From Ananas comosus (Eukaryota > Streptophyta > Magnoliopsida > Poales > Bromeliaceae): a stretch of 64,000 bases of DNA. The translations under genes were made by a program, and so were the position numbers. This document shows, in pieces, positions 11,105 to 21,992 of this stretch (position 1 is its first letter; every line of letters begins with the position of its first letter). The stretch spans positions 10,790,733 to 10,854,732 of the forward strand of contig NC_033629.1 of assembly GCF_001540865.1 (NCBI RefSeq). Direction: 5' to 3'. The notes beneath the pieces are model-generated. The model saw only the letters and a program-made list of their open reading frames with translations. It did no database searches and had not been told where the DNA came from.

Positions 11105-12251
11105 ATATACTAGTGTAGTGACCCGCACGATGCAGCGAAAAAAAATATTTTAATAAAAATTTACAAATTAAATAAATAAATATGAATATAAAGAAGAAAA
11201 AAAATATAACTATATTTGATTAGACTTAATAATATAAAAAATACATTAAAAAATATTTAAAATGGAATCACAACTCAACAAAAAATAATAAAAGAAACAG
11301 AAAAAAAAAGATAAGAATTATATGAGAAGAAAAATTATTACATAGATATTATAAAAAAAATGTTTGAAATATTGCAAGTGAAATATAATAAATATTAAAG
11401 AGCACATTGAACAGATTTTAATTGACATTTAACAAATCAAATAAACAGATTCATCCGTCCGATTCTTTTTTTGACGCAAATCAAATTTTTTAAAAAATCA
11501 ATAATGAAGTAACCCGAGCATTATATATATATACACATGCGCGACATCGACGCGATATTTTAATTATTGTATCTATAACCTATATGAATTCCCAATGTTT
11601 GTTGCCACGTGGCAAATTCTACTTCACTCTCACTAGCATGTAACTCTTTTTCTTCTCTTCACCAAATTTTCAATATACATTCTAACGATCCCACTAATCA
11701 AACCATCAATTAGTGTATTTAATGGTCCCACTACCATTTACAATTGTATTGTTTCTATCTACAATAATTCATTATGACTATTTTCCTTTCCTCCACTATA
11801 TTTTCAATTAGTGCAAACGGTTCCACTATCAAACTTTCATTTAGTATATTTAAATGGTTCCATTACCATCTACAATCCTAACTTCTCTTCTCTAATTATT
11901 AATTATGAGCATTTTTCCTTTCCTCCATCGGACTTTCAACTCTTTATTTTCAATTTATTCATCAATTCTCTATCTCTCATCTTTTGCTATACACCATCGC
12001 TTCTTTCCCTCACTCCCTCTTTCTCTCTCACGAATGCACGCCCACTTTCTTCTTTGGCCGTGGTCGAAGGGATCATCGTCGTCGTCACTATCACTATCGC
12101 CGGAGAAGGCATCGTCGGCTATATCCTCCGCCAACAGTGAGAGACCTTTGTGAATCTATCAAGTGAGATACATAAGATAATGTTTAAATCTTTTTATTAT
12201 TAATTACTGTTAGGTTTCTACGCCGCTGCAAAGTGCGGGTCTTTCACTAGT
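11102..12251. mobile_element. Helitron-like non-autonomous element
   Basis: The left end begins TCTATATACTAGTG, followed by ACCCGCACGATGCAGCG. The right end is CGCTGCAAAGTGCGGGTC, a short spacer, then CTAGT. TC...CTAGT termini with a GC hairpin just before CTAGT are the plant Helitron signature. The two GC blocks are also inverted repeats of each other with two mismatches in 17. Flanking bases are T and A rather than the usual A and T, so the exact ends are uncertain. The interior is AT-rich. At about 11990-12140 it holds a CT-rich then GC-rich stretch resembling a captured gene 5' end. No Rep/helicase frame is present. Confidence 0.55.
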
Positions 12252-12930
12252 AATATACTATGATAATAATCCAATATTATCAGTGTCACATTAGTGTCGG
12301 CCTTGTATTTAAAAGGAAAAATAGAAACCAACAAATAAAACCAACAATAAAAAGCCCCTTGAATAAACTTCTCAGGAAAAAAAATCCCATAATAATATTG
12401 GAAAAAATATTCAAACATTCAAGAACAAAAAGAATCATCTCTCTGAACAAAAGGAAACTTTTCAAAAAGTTAGAACGAATTAAAACAAACATAAAATGTG
12501 GCCAAAAATAAAATAAAAAACATCCAAAAATCTCCTAAGCTCCAAGCGAACAACAAATTAAATGTGAAAAACGAAAAAAGAAACTACTGCTAGAAGTAGA
12601 GCTATAAGGAATTGAACCTTCTATTCTATTGCGGTCTCAATTCAACAGGTGAAAGGTCAATAATCCTACAAAATTTTGTTGAAGTACATGCATTCAATTG
12701 TGGTTTTATTGGGACATGAGAGGGAGCGGTTTTGGAAGATGAGGGGTTTTGGAGGTTAGGAGATGAGAGGGAATAGTTTTGGTGCAATTATATGCATTCA
12801 ATTGTGGTTTTATTGGAGATACGGAGAGAACGGTTTTGAAGATGAGGGTTTGGAGGTTGGGAGATGAAAGAGAGCAATTTTGAAAGAAGGAGTAATGCCA
12901 TGTCAGCAAGATATTGGGGATTCATAGATT
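12252..12930. other. Intergenic, no gene recognised
   Basis: AT-rich sequence. At 12640-12900 there are two imperfect direct copies of a block reading ATGCATTCAATTGTGGTTTTATTGG, GAGA, then GGTTTTGGAAGATGAGGG, a local duplication of about 110 bp. No coding support. Confidence 0.5.
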
Positions 12931-13125
<195 letters not shown>

Positions 13126-13179
<54 letters not shown>

Positions 13180-13207
13180 ATTATAATATATATATATATA
13201 TATATAT
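13126..13207. repeat. (TA)n microsatellite
   Basis: Long TA tract between two MITEs. Confidence 0.9.
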
Positions 13208-13746
13208 AGAATTTGGCTACTATACTATCTATAGTACCGGAGCTTCGGTACTATAGTCTTGTTTTCGATCTTCGGATATTCAAATTAACGATCCACACTA
13301 TTAAATATGATCTAGGGTATATAAAGTTTTTAGAAATAAAATTTTAGTTTTTTTCGACATCGTTTACTTAGTAAATAAATTATATCAAAATGGACAGTGA
13401 AAATTGAATAATCTTTAAAATTTGAGTATAGGACTTTTAAATTCAAGATAAAGAATGTTAATCTTAATCTAGATAGTTTAAAGTATTTTCTATCAAAATT
13501 TAAAAAAATTTTGATTCTTCTACACCGTTAAACTCCAAACTCTCTATAGTAGCCATTAAAAATTGATAATTTGAAATGATTTGATCATAAAGTAAACTAT
13601 ATCAAAAAAATATAAAATTTCATTTCTAAAAACTTTAAATACCCTATATTAGTTTTAACGGTGTGGATCGTTGATTTGAACATCCTAAGATCGAAACGAG
13701 ACTATGGTACTGGAGCCCCGGTACTATAGATAGTATTGGAGACTAG

Positions 13747-13748
<2 letters not shown>
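13208..13748. mobile_element. Family D foldback MITE
   Basis: The outer ends TTGGCTACTATACTATCTAT and, inverted, ATAGATAGTATTGGAGACTA enclose near-palindromes GTACCGGAGCTTCGGTAC (left) and GTACTGGAGCCCCGGTAC (right). The arms are homologous to family A but diverged (TTTCGACATCGTTTACTTAG in place of CATTTGCCTAG). The element is 541 bp and sits between TA tracts. Confidence 0.83.

Positions 13749-13824
<76 letters not shown>
13749..13824. repeat. (TA)n microsatellite
   Basis: About 75 bases of nearly pure TA. Confidence 0.92.
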
Positions 13825-13828
<4 letters not shown>

Positions 13829-13829
13829 C

Positions 13830-14058
13830 TATAACTACTGTTGGTAATACTACTAATAAGCAACTAAACTATCACGTACTATTAGGATTTTGACCATTAA
13901 ATGAAGAATGTAAGATGAGGATGATGTGGGCTCTCTGAGAATTTAAGTGTTAGTGTGAATAGTATAGTCTAACGGGTGAAAATAGTCAAAAAGTTAAACC
14001 TATAACGGTGGAAACTCGGTAGCACAGCTTACGGACTGATGTTGAACTTTGCTGGTAA
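13830..14058 (-). mobile_element. Family C-like MITE, inverted copy
   Basis: On the minus strand it reads like family C: a gene-free 230-bp body with CACCGTTATAGG, then a TTTTCACCCGTTAGACTATA-like block and a GAGAGCCCACATCATCCTC-like block. The terminal palindromes are heavily decayed compared with neighbouring copies, so this is an old insertion. Confidence 0.6.
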
Positions 14059-14090
14059 TATATATATATATATATATAGTATATATTATG

Positions 14091-14332
14091 AGCCGGCTAC
14101 TATGCTATCGATAGCACCAAGCACTTGGTGCTACAAGTTTTAGCCGTTAGATTATCCCTTTGATTATTTTTAACCGTCAGATTCATCAACTTTCACCACC
14201 CAACACCCCACTCAACCCTTAGAGGCCACCATCAGTTCTAACCCACACATTTCTCAGATCTAATGGCTAAAAAACTAAAAGCACCAATAGCGTTTGTGCT
14301 ATTAATACGTATTCCAGCCTAGTTCCTATATA
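14091..14332. mobile_element. Family C MITE, full copy
   Basis: The left end is GCCGGCTACTATGCTATCG with the AGCACCAAGCACTTGGTGCT palindrome. The right end is AGCACCAATAGCGTTTGTGC then TATTCCAGCCTAGTTCC. The body with CAACACCCCACTCAACCC is conserved. TA lies on both sides. Confidence 0.83.
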
Positions 14333-14356
14333 TATATATTATATATTATATATATA

Positions 14357-14583
14357 TAGAGTCGGCTACGTATGCTATTATAGCACAAGCATTGGCTGCT
14401 ACCAAGTTTTCCGCCGTTAGATCTACCTTTATCATTTTCATCCGTTAGATCATACTATTCAACCAACCACTCACTCAACTCTAGAGGGCCCACATCATCC
14501 TAACCACACATTCTTAATCAATGCCAAAAATCTTGGTAGCACCAATGACTTTTGTGCTATTAATAGCATCAGTAGCAATTCTA
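14357..14583. mobile_element. Family C MITE, full copy
   Basis: Same layout as the neighbour 14091-14332, with a more decayed left palindrome (AGCACAAGCATTGGCTGCTA) and right AGCACCAATGACTTTTGTGC. Body CCACTCACTCAACTCTAGAG. Flanked by TA. Confidence 0.8.
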
Positions 14584-14639
14584 TACTATATATATATATA
14601 TATATATGATATTATATATTATATAGAGAGAGAGAGAGA

Positions 14640-14897
14640 GCAGAGCAGTAGAGGAGTAAGGGCTAGAATATTTGTAAAAGTATCAATGGGCGTCATACTT
14701 GTGTGCTTTAGCCCTTGGTGGAGAGAAGTGAGGTTGAAAGATGAGGGGTAGCTTGGGGTAGGTGGTGGTAGATGGTGGTAGGGGAATAGTGTTTAATCAA
14801 GGCTAGTTAATAATCAAAAACGTAGATCCAATGGCTTAAAGACCTGAATAGAGCACCATGATGTGATACTTGTTAAAAGTATCAATAGCTCACTCTA
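14640..14897. mobile_element. Family E MITE, copy 1
   Basis: The ends are AGAATATTTGTAAAAGTATC and, inverted, GATACTTGTTAAAAGTATCA. The body has the diagnostic GGTAGGTGGTGGTAGATGGTG block and ATAGTGTTTAATCAAGGCTA. It matches 18142-18362 in opposite orientation and 19199-19397. A GA run precedes it. Confidence 0.75.
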
Positions 14898-14921
14898 TAT
14901 TATATATTATATATAATATTA

Positions 14922-15160
14922 TAGTCCGGCTGGGATACTCTATCAATAGCACCATGCATTTTGTGCCTATCAAATTTTCGCCGTTAGATTTAACACCCGC
15001 TTTGACTATTTTTACCCGTTAGATCTATACTATTTAAACCAACAACATCACTCAACCTAGGAGGCCACATTGATTCTAACCGTATATTTTAATCCAAGAC
15101 CGAAACCTAATAGCACCAAATGCCTTGTGTATTGAGGTTAGTATTCCAGCCTAAGATGTA
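14922..15160. mobile_element. Family C MITE, full copy
   Basis: The left end is AGTCCGGCTGGGATACTCTA with AGCACCATGCATTTTGTGCC. The body runs CGCCGTTAGATTTAAC to CATCACTCAACCTAGG. The right end is AGCACCAAATGCCTTGTGTA then TATTCCAGCCTA. It sits in TA-rich sequence. Confidence 0.78.
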
Positions 15161-15194
15161 TTATAGTATATATATATATAATACTTATATATAT

Positions 15195-16085
15195 ATATAC
15201 ATTTTCAAATATAATGCCTTGGGTGAAGTAAAGAATACCCCACGCAAAACAGAATGCTTGCCATGCCTTAATCTTCTAGAATGCGGCCCGTGCGAGTTAG
15301 TTTTCTCAAATCTACTAAGATCTTCTAATTCGTACCGTTCGTAAGACAGAATATACACACGTGTCGCAATCCAATAGGTTGCGACGGTTTTGGCCGCAAA
15401 GGTCAAACTTAGATGAGAAAATAATTATAAAAAGAATCGAGCCGTTACCGCCTCACTAGAATCTTCTTTGTCCACTTTTCGTGCCAATTGTTTGTTCCAC
15501 GGTACACGTGTCAAGCTCCCATAGGCCAATGGCAAAGTCAAAAAAAAAAAGAAGCCAAATGAGAACATGCGCCAGAATCAGCGGCACGCGCTTTGAGATT
15601 CGGAATGGGTGTTCGTTGAATATTCAGATCAAGAACACACATTCAAAATCAAAATTGAGAGAAAAATTGGTTCAATTTAGGGCGCGGAATTCGTGAGTTC
15701 GTGTAAGGTGAGATTGTTCAGCGTTTCTACGAACGTAGATCTCCGTCTCCGGTTTTTCGTGGGGCCCACACGCCCCTCACGCATGACTATAGTCTCACAG
15801 GACGGCGAGTTTCGTCCATATGGCGTTAACTCAAGACTTCGCGTTCATCACGCGCAAAGTTGAGTTTTGCCGTATTTCGATTAATATTTAGAAAGTATAT
15901 TGGATTTGACAGACATGATTTATAAAAAAGAATAAGCGCTGAGCATCTAATTTAAAAAAATTATTTTGTTCTCCAAATGAGCACTTAAAAAGTGGCAAAT
16001 TCAATTCAAAATAAAAATTGTATATTCAAATTTATGATTTTGACTTGCGAATTTGAATATCATAGGCCATGTTCAATATGTGTAC
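15195..16085. other. Low-repeat intergenic sequence with two ACACGTGT boxes
   Basis: This stretch is less AT-rich than its surroundings and shows no MITE signature. Two perfect ACACGTGT G-box-type palindromes occur near 15357 and 15505, separated by about 150 bp. A GTGGGGCCCACACGCCCC patch lies near 15760. No open frame with family similarity was found. It could be an old promoter or a transposon end. Confidence 0.35.
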
Positions 16086-16089
16086 AGGC

Positions 16090-16090
<1 letters not shown>

Positions 16091-16149
<59 letters not shown>
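16091..16149. repeat. (TA)n microsatellite
   Basis: About 58 bases of pure TA. Confidence 0.95.
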
Positions 16150-16153
<4 letters not shown>

Positions 16154-17230
16154 ATTTTAAGATACAGTACACAGTGCACCAGGTGCATGCAAGCCTCTGG
16201 TTCATTGAATGGGGACAATTCTAGTTCAAAAAAGTACTAGGGGTTATTTCGCACAACTCTATAATGCTCTTAGATATAATAATGTTTAATATATAATTAT
16301 GATGCATTTTAATGAGCTTCAAAATTATTTTTACTATGTAATGTTATATATATTTCTTTTAAAATATGAAAATTTCTTAAAAACAATTGATGCATCCAAT
16401 AGCTAAATACTCCACTAAAATTAAAATATTTACAAGGATCCATGAATTTTAATAAAGACATATACACTCACACATGCATGTTACAAGATTATATAATAAT
16501 AAAATTCAAATTAAAAAAGATCCGTTATATCGCTGAAAACACGACATGATTAAGTTGCATTTTAAATAGTATAGTTTTAAAAAATATTTTAAAATCCGAG
16601 TCGAATTGTTCGGATGGGTTTGTGAGAACAGTGCCCAAACTGATTCGGATCAAATCTGTAAAATCGGTCTATTTTAAAATACGTGTTAGTTAATTAACTA
16701 GTCCGATTGTATAAAAAATGATTGGAGTTCTTTTTACTATGTATTTCAATAATTACTTAGAAATATGTATTAGATTTTTAACAACAACATTTTAAATACA
16801 TTTTTAATTATATATATAATAGAATAATATTTACAAATAATATAGTAATTAACTAAAAAAAATATATCAATGGGAAGCTTTTCAACGACGTCTTATTGAA
16901 AAACCCTTAATTTGAGGTCATATATCAGTTTTGTGTTTATTCAAAAATTATAATTTTTTTCTCCAAAATTTTAAAATATTATTTTTAAAATTTAACATCA
17001 AAAAGTATCTAATAAATTGTTAGATACAGATAAAATTAAGATACTTAGGATTTAATAATAATAATAATAATAATAATAATAGCATAATATGAATAACATT
17101 ATAGGGTACATTTTGGGTACCTGTAACAGCACTCCTTCCCAATAACTTTCCCAAAACGGCACGTAATCGAATCCGTTCTACGTTCACTCGTGACGTATGT
17201 GCACCAGGTTCATTGAACCTGGACATATAT
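16150..17230. other. AT-rich intergenic sequence upstream of LSU
   Basis: No gene. A short (AAT)n run lies at 17055-17080. A perfect hairpin, CCAGGTTCATTGAACCTGG, lies near 17206-17224, and a related TGCACCAGGTGCATGCA...CTGGTTCATTGAA block is at 16177-16208. The pair may mark the two ends of one insertion of about 1 kb. Confidence 0.45.
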
Positions 17231-17254
17231 ATAAATATACATACACAGACCCCC

Positions 17255-17264
17255 GTATATAAAA
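17255..17264 (+). promoter_or_regulatory. TATA box of the LSU gene
   Basis: GTATATAAAA lies about 100 bp upstream of the LSU start codon. It is followed by a CT/A-rich leader, a spacing typical of plant promoters. Confidence 0.6.
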
Positions 17265-17361
17265 CCCAAAACAGGGTGAACTACTTTCTTCCTCTTATTC
17301 CTTTCTCTTTGCATAACAATAGTAACACTCTCTCTGAGAACAAACACTAACAATTTAGCGA

Positions 17362-17691
17362 ATGTCGGTGGCGACGATATCTGCAGAGATAGTTGAGATG
17401 GAAACGCTCCGTCGGCGGAACGCGGAGCTGGAGAGGGAGGTGAGGGAGGGGCGGGAGCGGGAGGCGTCGGCTCGGCGGGAGCTGGAGCGCTGGGCGGCGC
17501 GTCTGCGCGTGGCGGAAGACGCAGAGGAGCGGCTCGCTGTGGAGCTCGGCGAGGCCGAGGCGGAGGCGGTCGAGCAGGCGCGCGAGTACCTCGCGCGCAT
17601 CCGGGAGCTCTCCGACCGCCTCGACGCCGCTCGACGCGTCCTCGCCGCCGCCGGATACGACCTCGCCCTCGCCCCGGCCCTCAATATCTAA
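17362..17691 (+). CDS. LSU: RESPONSE TO LOW SULFUR (LSU) family protein
   Basis: A single-exon, 109-residue, very GC-rich gene. The protein is almost wholly coiled coil: residues about 12-90 run in heptads rich in Glu, Arg, Ala and Leu. The motifs ETLRRRNAELEREV, AEDAEERLAVELGE and EAEAVEQAREYLARI are what I recognise from plant LSU proteins, which are usually 90-110 residues. LSU proteins are small cytosolic/nuclear hub proteins induced by sulfur shortage and other stresses, and they act through protein-protein contacts rather than catalysis. The ATG is the first in the leader and gives full family length. No intron is needed. The tail LALAPALNI is not family-typical. The exact paralogue cannot be told. 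Confidence 0.85.
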   Translation: MSVATISAEIVEMETLRRRNAELEREVREGREREASARRELERWAARLRVAEDAEERLAVELGEAEAEAVEQAREYLARIRELSDRLDAARRVLAAAGYDLALAPALNI

Positions 17692-18141
17692 ATTCAAATA
17701 CAAAAATTAATATCTAATACATATGTGAATCATTCAGAATTTTAAAAATGTTTTATATATTTCTGAATGATCAAATATTTCTTTTTGACGCTTCTCTGAA
17801 TAATGAATGGCCTTTCTTTTTTATATGATTTATGTGGATGTGTATATATTCGAGTGATGTTTCTCTATTCATGATATATAAATATATATATTTTTATTTT
17901 TTTAAATGGTTTTGTGGCATGATGTATCTATGTTGGTGTGAATAGTTTGTACAAATTTGTCAATTAATATGGCTTTGCATGTATGCGATTTTGATAGTAT
18001 TTTCTTGGCTAAATTATTAAGTAAAAAGCCTTTTTGCACCTTAGCTAGTCTGAGTATTAATTTCCCTTGTTTAACTAAAAATTGGTAATTTTAATATCTG
18101 GGGGATGGAACTTATGTCTATGGGTTATATATATATATATA
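17692..18141. other. LSU 3' flank
   Basis: AT-rich, without a second gene. A hairpin-like pair, CATTCAGAATTTTAAAAATG and TTTCTGAATGATC, lies at 17730-17772, and several AATAAT/ATGAAT polyadenylation-like signals follow. Confidence 0.45.
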
Positions 18142-18355
18142 GAGTTGAGCTATGGTACTTTTACAAGTATCACCATCATGGTGCTATTAGGTTTTAAGCC
18201 AGTGGATCTACTTTTTAATTATTAATAGCCCTTGAATTAAACACTATTCCACCTACCACCACCTATCACCACCTACCACCATCATCTCAACCTCACATCT
18301 CTCTATCCAAGGACTAAAAACACACAAGTATCATCCTCATGATACTTTTACAAGT

Positions 18356-18362
<7 letters not shown>
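18142..18362. mobile_element. Family E MITE, copy 2
   Basis: The ends are GAGCTATGGTACTTTTACAA with AAGTATCACCATCATGGTGC, and the right AAGTATCATCCTCATGATAC then TTTTACAAGTATTCT. The body has CACCTACCACCACCTATCAC. TA lies on both sides. Confidence 0.8.
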
Positions 18363-18388
<26 letters not shown>

Positions 18389-18393
<5 letters not shown>

Positions 18394-19173
18394 TAGGCTG
18401 GAATACTATTAATAGTAAAACGCTCTTTTTGCTATCAAGTTTTTAGCCCTTGGATGAAAAATTGTAGGGTCAGTAAACTCACAGATCCATATCTAAATAG
18501 ATGGATGGTGGATGGATGGTGGAGATTGAATCTCCTTTTTTTTAAAAAATCACAGTTAGATGGCTGTTAGAGTTAACAGACATCCTCTCTCTCCGCTTTT
18601 TTGTCTTTCTTTTCTTTCTTTTTTTCCCTTTTCCTTTTCTTTCATCTTCCCAGGCTCTCTCCCTCTCTTCTCTTCTCCCCCAATCTCCCTCTCCCTCTCC
18701 CTCTCCCGGTAGAATCGTGGAACTCCTCCATGCCTTTGCGCGCCGCCGGAGAAGACGACTGGGTTTCGCAAGAGGTAAGCACCCCCCCCCTCAAACCCCT
18801 CTCCTCCCCGCGCGCGCGACCCTCCCAACACCCCCTGCGCCGCGCGAGCCTCCCAACACCCCCGCGGCGCTCAAAGGCATGGAGAGTTCCACGATTCTAC
18901 AGGAGAGGGAAAGGGAGAGGGAGAGAGATTGGGAGAAAGAGAAGAGAGGGAGAGAGCCTGGAAGATGAAAGAAAAGGAAAGGGAAAAAAAAGAAGAAGAA
19001 AAGACAAAAATTGGAGAGAGAGGATGTCTGTTAACTCTAACAGTCATCTAACTGTGATTTTTAAAAAAAGGAGATTCAATCTCCACCATCCATCCACCAT
19101 CCATTTAAATAGATGGATGTGCGGATGCTAATAGCACACGGCTGCTGTGCTCTTAAGAGCACAGCAGCCCTAT
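18389..19173. mobile_element. Family J large foldback element with GC-rich captured segment
   Basis: The arms at 18487-18752 and about 18870-19117 are inverted copies. They share a block with ATGGATGGTGGATGGATGGT, ATTGAATCTCC, GTTAACAGACATCCTCTCTC, a long pyrimidine tract, and TAGAATCGTGGAACTC then CCATGCCTTTG. Between them is a C/G-rich centre of about 110 bp. The left arm contains an ATG-led frame at 18731 (MPLRAAGEDDWVSQE) that ends exactly at GAG|GTAAGC, which looks like a first exon with a donor site. The outer ends resemble families C and E (GGCTGGAATACTATTAATAG). TA runs flank it. Confidence 0.75.
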
Positions 19174-19198
19174 CTCTATATATATATATATATATATA

Positions 19199-19397
19199 AA
19201 GTTGAGCTAGAATGTGGTGCTTTTGAGTTTTTAACCATTGGATGAAGGAATGTAAAAGTTGTGATGATGATGGTAGGTGGTGTAAGTGAAATAGTGTTTG
19301 ATCCAAGGCTATTAGTAACGAAGGAGTATATCCAAGAGCTAAAAACCTAAAAGCACCAATAAGATGATACTTTTAAAAGTATTCTAGCTCAATTAAT
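19199..19397. mobile_element. Family E MITE, copy 3
   Basis: The ends are GTTGAGCTAGAATGTGGTGC and, inverted, GATACTTTTAAAAGTATTCT then AGCTCAA. The body has GATGATGGTAGGTGGTGTAA and ATAGTGTTTGATCCAAGGCT. A shortened copy. Confidence 0.72.
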
Positions 19398-19430
19398 ATA
19401 TAATATATATAATATAATATAATAATATAT

Positions 19431-19940
19431 AGAAGAGTGGGCTGGTATGCTTTCGTAAAGCACGGAGGCCTCCGTGCTTCCACTTTGTTTTCGATGTTCG
19501 GACTTTCGAATCGACGATCGGACTCCGTTAGTTGATTTAGAGTATTTAAAGTAACCAAGAAATTAAATTTTGCGAAAATCAATAATTTTAACGGCCGTGG
19601 TGAGCCGGTTGCAAGTTTAACGGTGTAGAAATATCCAAATCACGTGAAATTTTGATAGAAAATTCTTTATACCATATAAAACAAGATCAATAACTTTGAT
19701 CTAAAATTTTAATGTCATATCATCATATTTTGTGAGATTTTTATTTTCAGCCGTTGATTTTGAGCCACTTCGATCACTAGGCAAATGATATCGAAAAATC
19801 GCAAAATTTATTTTCTAGATACTTCAAATACTCTAGATCAAGTCTAACGGAGCCGATCGTCGATTTGAAAGTCCCAACATCGAAAACAAAGTGGAAGCAC
19901 GGAGCGCTCCGTGCTTCCGAAAGCACCCCAGACGCACTCT
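19431..19940. mobile_element. Family A foldback MITE, copy 3
   Basis: The left near-palindrome is AAGCACGGAGGCCTCCGTGC and the right is AGCACGGAGCGCTCCGTGCT, so the two ends have different cores (GGCC against GCGC). The arms are as in copy 1. Part of the left arm is deleted (AATTAAATTTTGCGAAAATC replaces the CATTTGCCTAGTGATC block), making it about 510 bp. Confidence 0.85.
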
Positions 19941-20867
19941 ATATATATATATATATATATATAAAGATGAAAATTCTAAAAATATGGCCTACATTAAAAA
20001 TTACCCATAACAAGTAATATTTGAGACAAAGGATAGTTGCTTTGTTGGTTTAAGAATAAAGTTAATAGCAAAAGTAGTGGAATAAAGAGCACGGAACTAT
20101 AAATGTTAATGCTTAAAAACTATTTATTAAATGTTGGTTTAGTTGAGAGAAAGATAATATACTATCTGTTTCCTTCAATTTTTTTTACAAAAATCAACTT
20201 AACGAGAAATGTAAAGTACCTAGATTTCGAACTTAGGAGATGGGGAGGATCATGATCCTCAATTCTATGCATCAATTACAGGGGCTTTTGGTTCTTCAGA
20301 AACGTGTGAAAGAAAAAATTTTGAGAAAATTTTTTTATGGAAACCTCTTTTTTAGTTTTGGCCCACTTGGCTTAATTTCAAGATAAACTAGTTTTTGGAG
20401 ATTTTTTTTCAAATTTTATGAAAAAATAATATTTTTATTTTTAAATTTTTTTTAAGAAAAATTGGAAAGAAGCTTCTCGGAAAAGCTAGGTAGTTATTCT
20501 TTGAACTAAACAAATGAAAAATTAGAAAACTGTTTTTCTTGAAAAATTTCATAAAAAATTAGTAATTTTCTTTTTTATTTTTTAATGAAAACAAAAGGAT
20601 AATTTTTTAAATTTGGAAAGAAACTTCTCAAAAAATTAATTTTTTCTTAGAATCAAGCGGCCGAAAAATTGGGAAAAGAGTTTTTCATAGAACACATTTT
20701 TCTCGAAAATTAATTTTTTTTCATACTTTTCTGATGAACCAAACAGATCTGCGCTAGATACGGTTAGTCTTTTCTGTGCACTGTTGGAATGGGATGGGAT
20801 AGCAGCTCTTAGCCTCACCCTTTTTTGCTTCCATTAATTAGCATTACTACTTTGCAAGCAACAAAGG
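19941..20867. other. AT-rich intergenic sequence with a decayed foldback
   Basis: From about 20281 to 20755 the sequence starts GGGGCTTTTGGTTCTTCAGA and ends in the inverse-like CTGATGAACCAAACAGATC, with AAAATTTT-rich arms. A relative sits at 26868-27110 (GTTCGGTTCCTCAGAAAATT). This is probably another AT-rich foldback family. No gene. Confidence 0.45.
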
Positions 20868-20877
20868 CTAGCGTATA

Positions 20878-21047
20878 ACCGACCGTCCCGAAAGCAAGTG
20901 GCAAAAAATTTGATGGTTGGTATATGAGACCCAAGTTCGAATCCTAGTTGATTCCCATTTCAGCTAAGTTTATTTTTAAATGAAAAAAACGAAGCAGCTA
21001 GCGTGCTATCTATCTCTCTCTCAAAAAAAAAAAAAAAAAAAAAAAAA
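20878..21047 (+). mobile_element. tRNA-derived SINE with target-site duplication
   Basis: The 170-bp element carries a box-A-like AAGCAAGTGGCA near 20893 and a box-B-like AAGTTCGAATCC near 20933, the Pol III promoter pair of tRNA-derived SINEs. It ends in about 25 A residues at 21023-21047. Flanks are CTAGCGTATA (20868-20877) and CTAGCATATA (21048-21057), a 10-bp duplication with one mismatch. No coding capacity. Decayed relatives appear at 22110-22235, and inverted at 20205-20260, 30950-31030 and 32083-32180. Confidence 0.8.
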
Positions 21048-21057
21048 CTAGCATATA

Positions 21058-21395
21058 TAGTAGTGAACAATGAAATATTATACAATTATTGGAAACATTC
21101 AATTTTTCTTTCTTTTGGAAAGGAACATATATGCAAATGAGGGTGATATCACATGTGTTGGTCCACATTGAACAGTATAATTAAGGATTATATTTCAGCA
21201 TATAAGAAGTAGCATTTTGGTATTGGTAGTTTAATTAGATCACCAAAGCATTTTGAACTAATGTTGATGAATTGATTGTTTAGGGTGTTATATATCTTAT
21301 TAAAATATTCCAGAAATTTATGCATCTTTAGTCAATGGTTAAGCCCAACAAGTTACTCTTAACATTATTAGTGTACTAAGACCATTAATTAATGC
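21058..21395. other. Intergenic, nothing recognised
   Basis: AT-rich sequence without repeats or frames that I can support. Confidence 0.5.

Positions 21396-21453
<58 letters not shown>
21396..21453. repeat. (TA)n(GA)n compound microsatellite
   Basis: A short TA run then about 40 bases of GA directly abut a family B element. Confidence 0.92.
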
Positions 21454-21456
<3 letters not shown>

Positions 21457-21992
21457 GAGCTAGAATACTATCAATAGCAAACGAACTCCGTTGCCATCCA
21501 TTTGTTTTCGATGATAGAGCTTCCAAATCGACGATCGACACCGTTAAACATGATCTATACCACTTGAAGTGTTTAGAAATCAAATTTCAAATCTTTTCGA
21601 CATCATTTGCCTAATGATCAAAGGGTTTCAAAATTTGTAATTTTAATGGTCGATATGAGGCGTTTTCTCGTTTAACGGCGTAAAGATATCCAAATCAATT
21701 GAATTTTTGTTAGAAAATTCTTTAAACTATTTAAAACAAGATCTATACTCTTGATCTTGATTACAAGACTCCTATCATCATTTTTTAAAGAATATTCATT
21801 TTCAGCCGTTCATTTTTGTGTCCACTCGATGGATAAGAGAACAATATCGAAAATGTATGAAATTTGATTTCTAAACACTTCAAGTGGTATAGATCATGTT
21901 CAACGGTGCCGATCGTCGATTTGGAGGCTCCATCATCGAAAACAAATGGGTGGCAACGGAGCCCGTTTGCTATCGATAGTATTCTAGCTCAA

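Noticed and set aside
20933..20944. A tRNA gene at the GTTCGAATCC sequence
   Set aside because: No acceptor stem or cloverleaf can be formed. The site is the box B of a SINE with poly-A tail.
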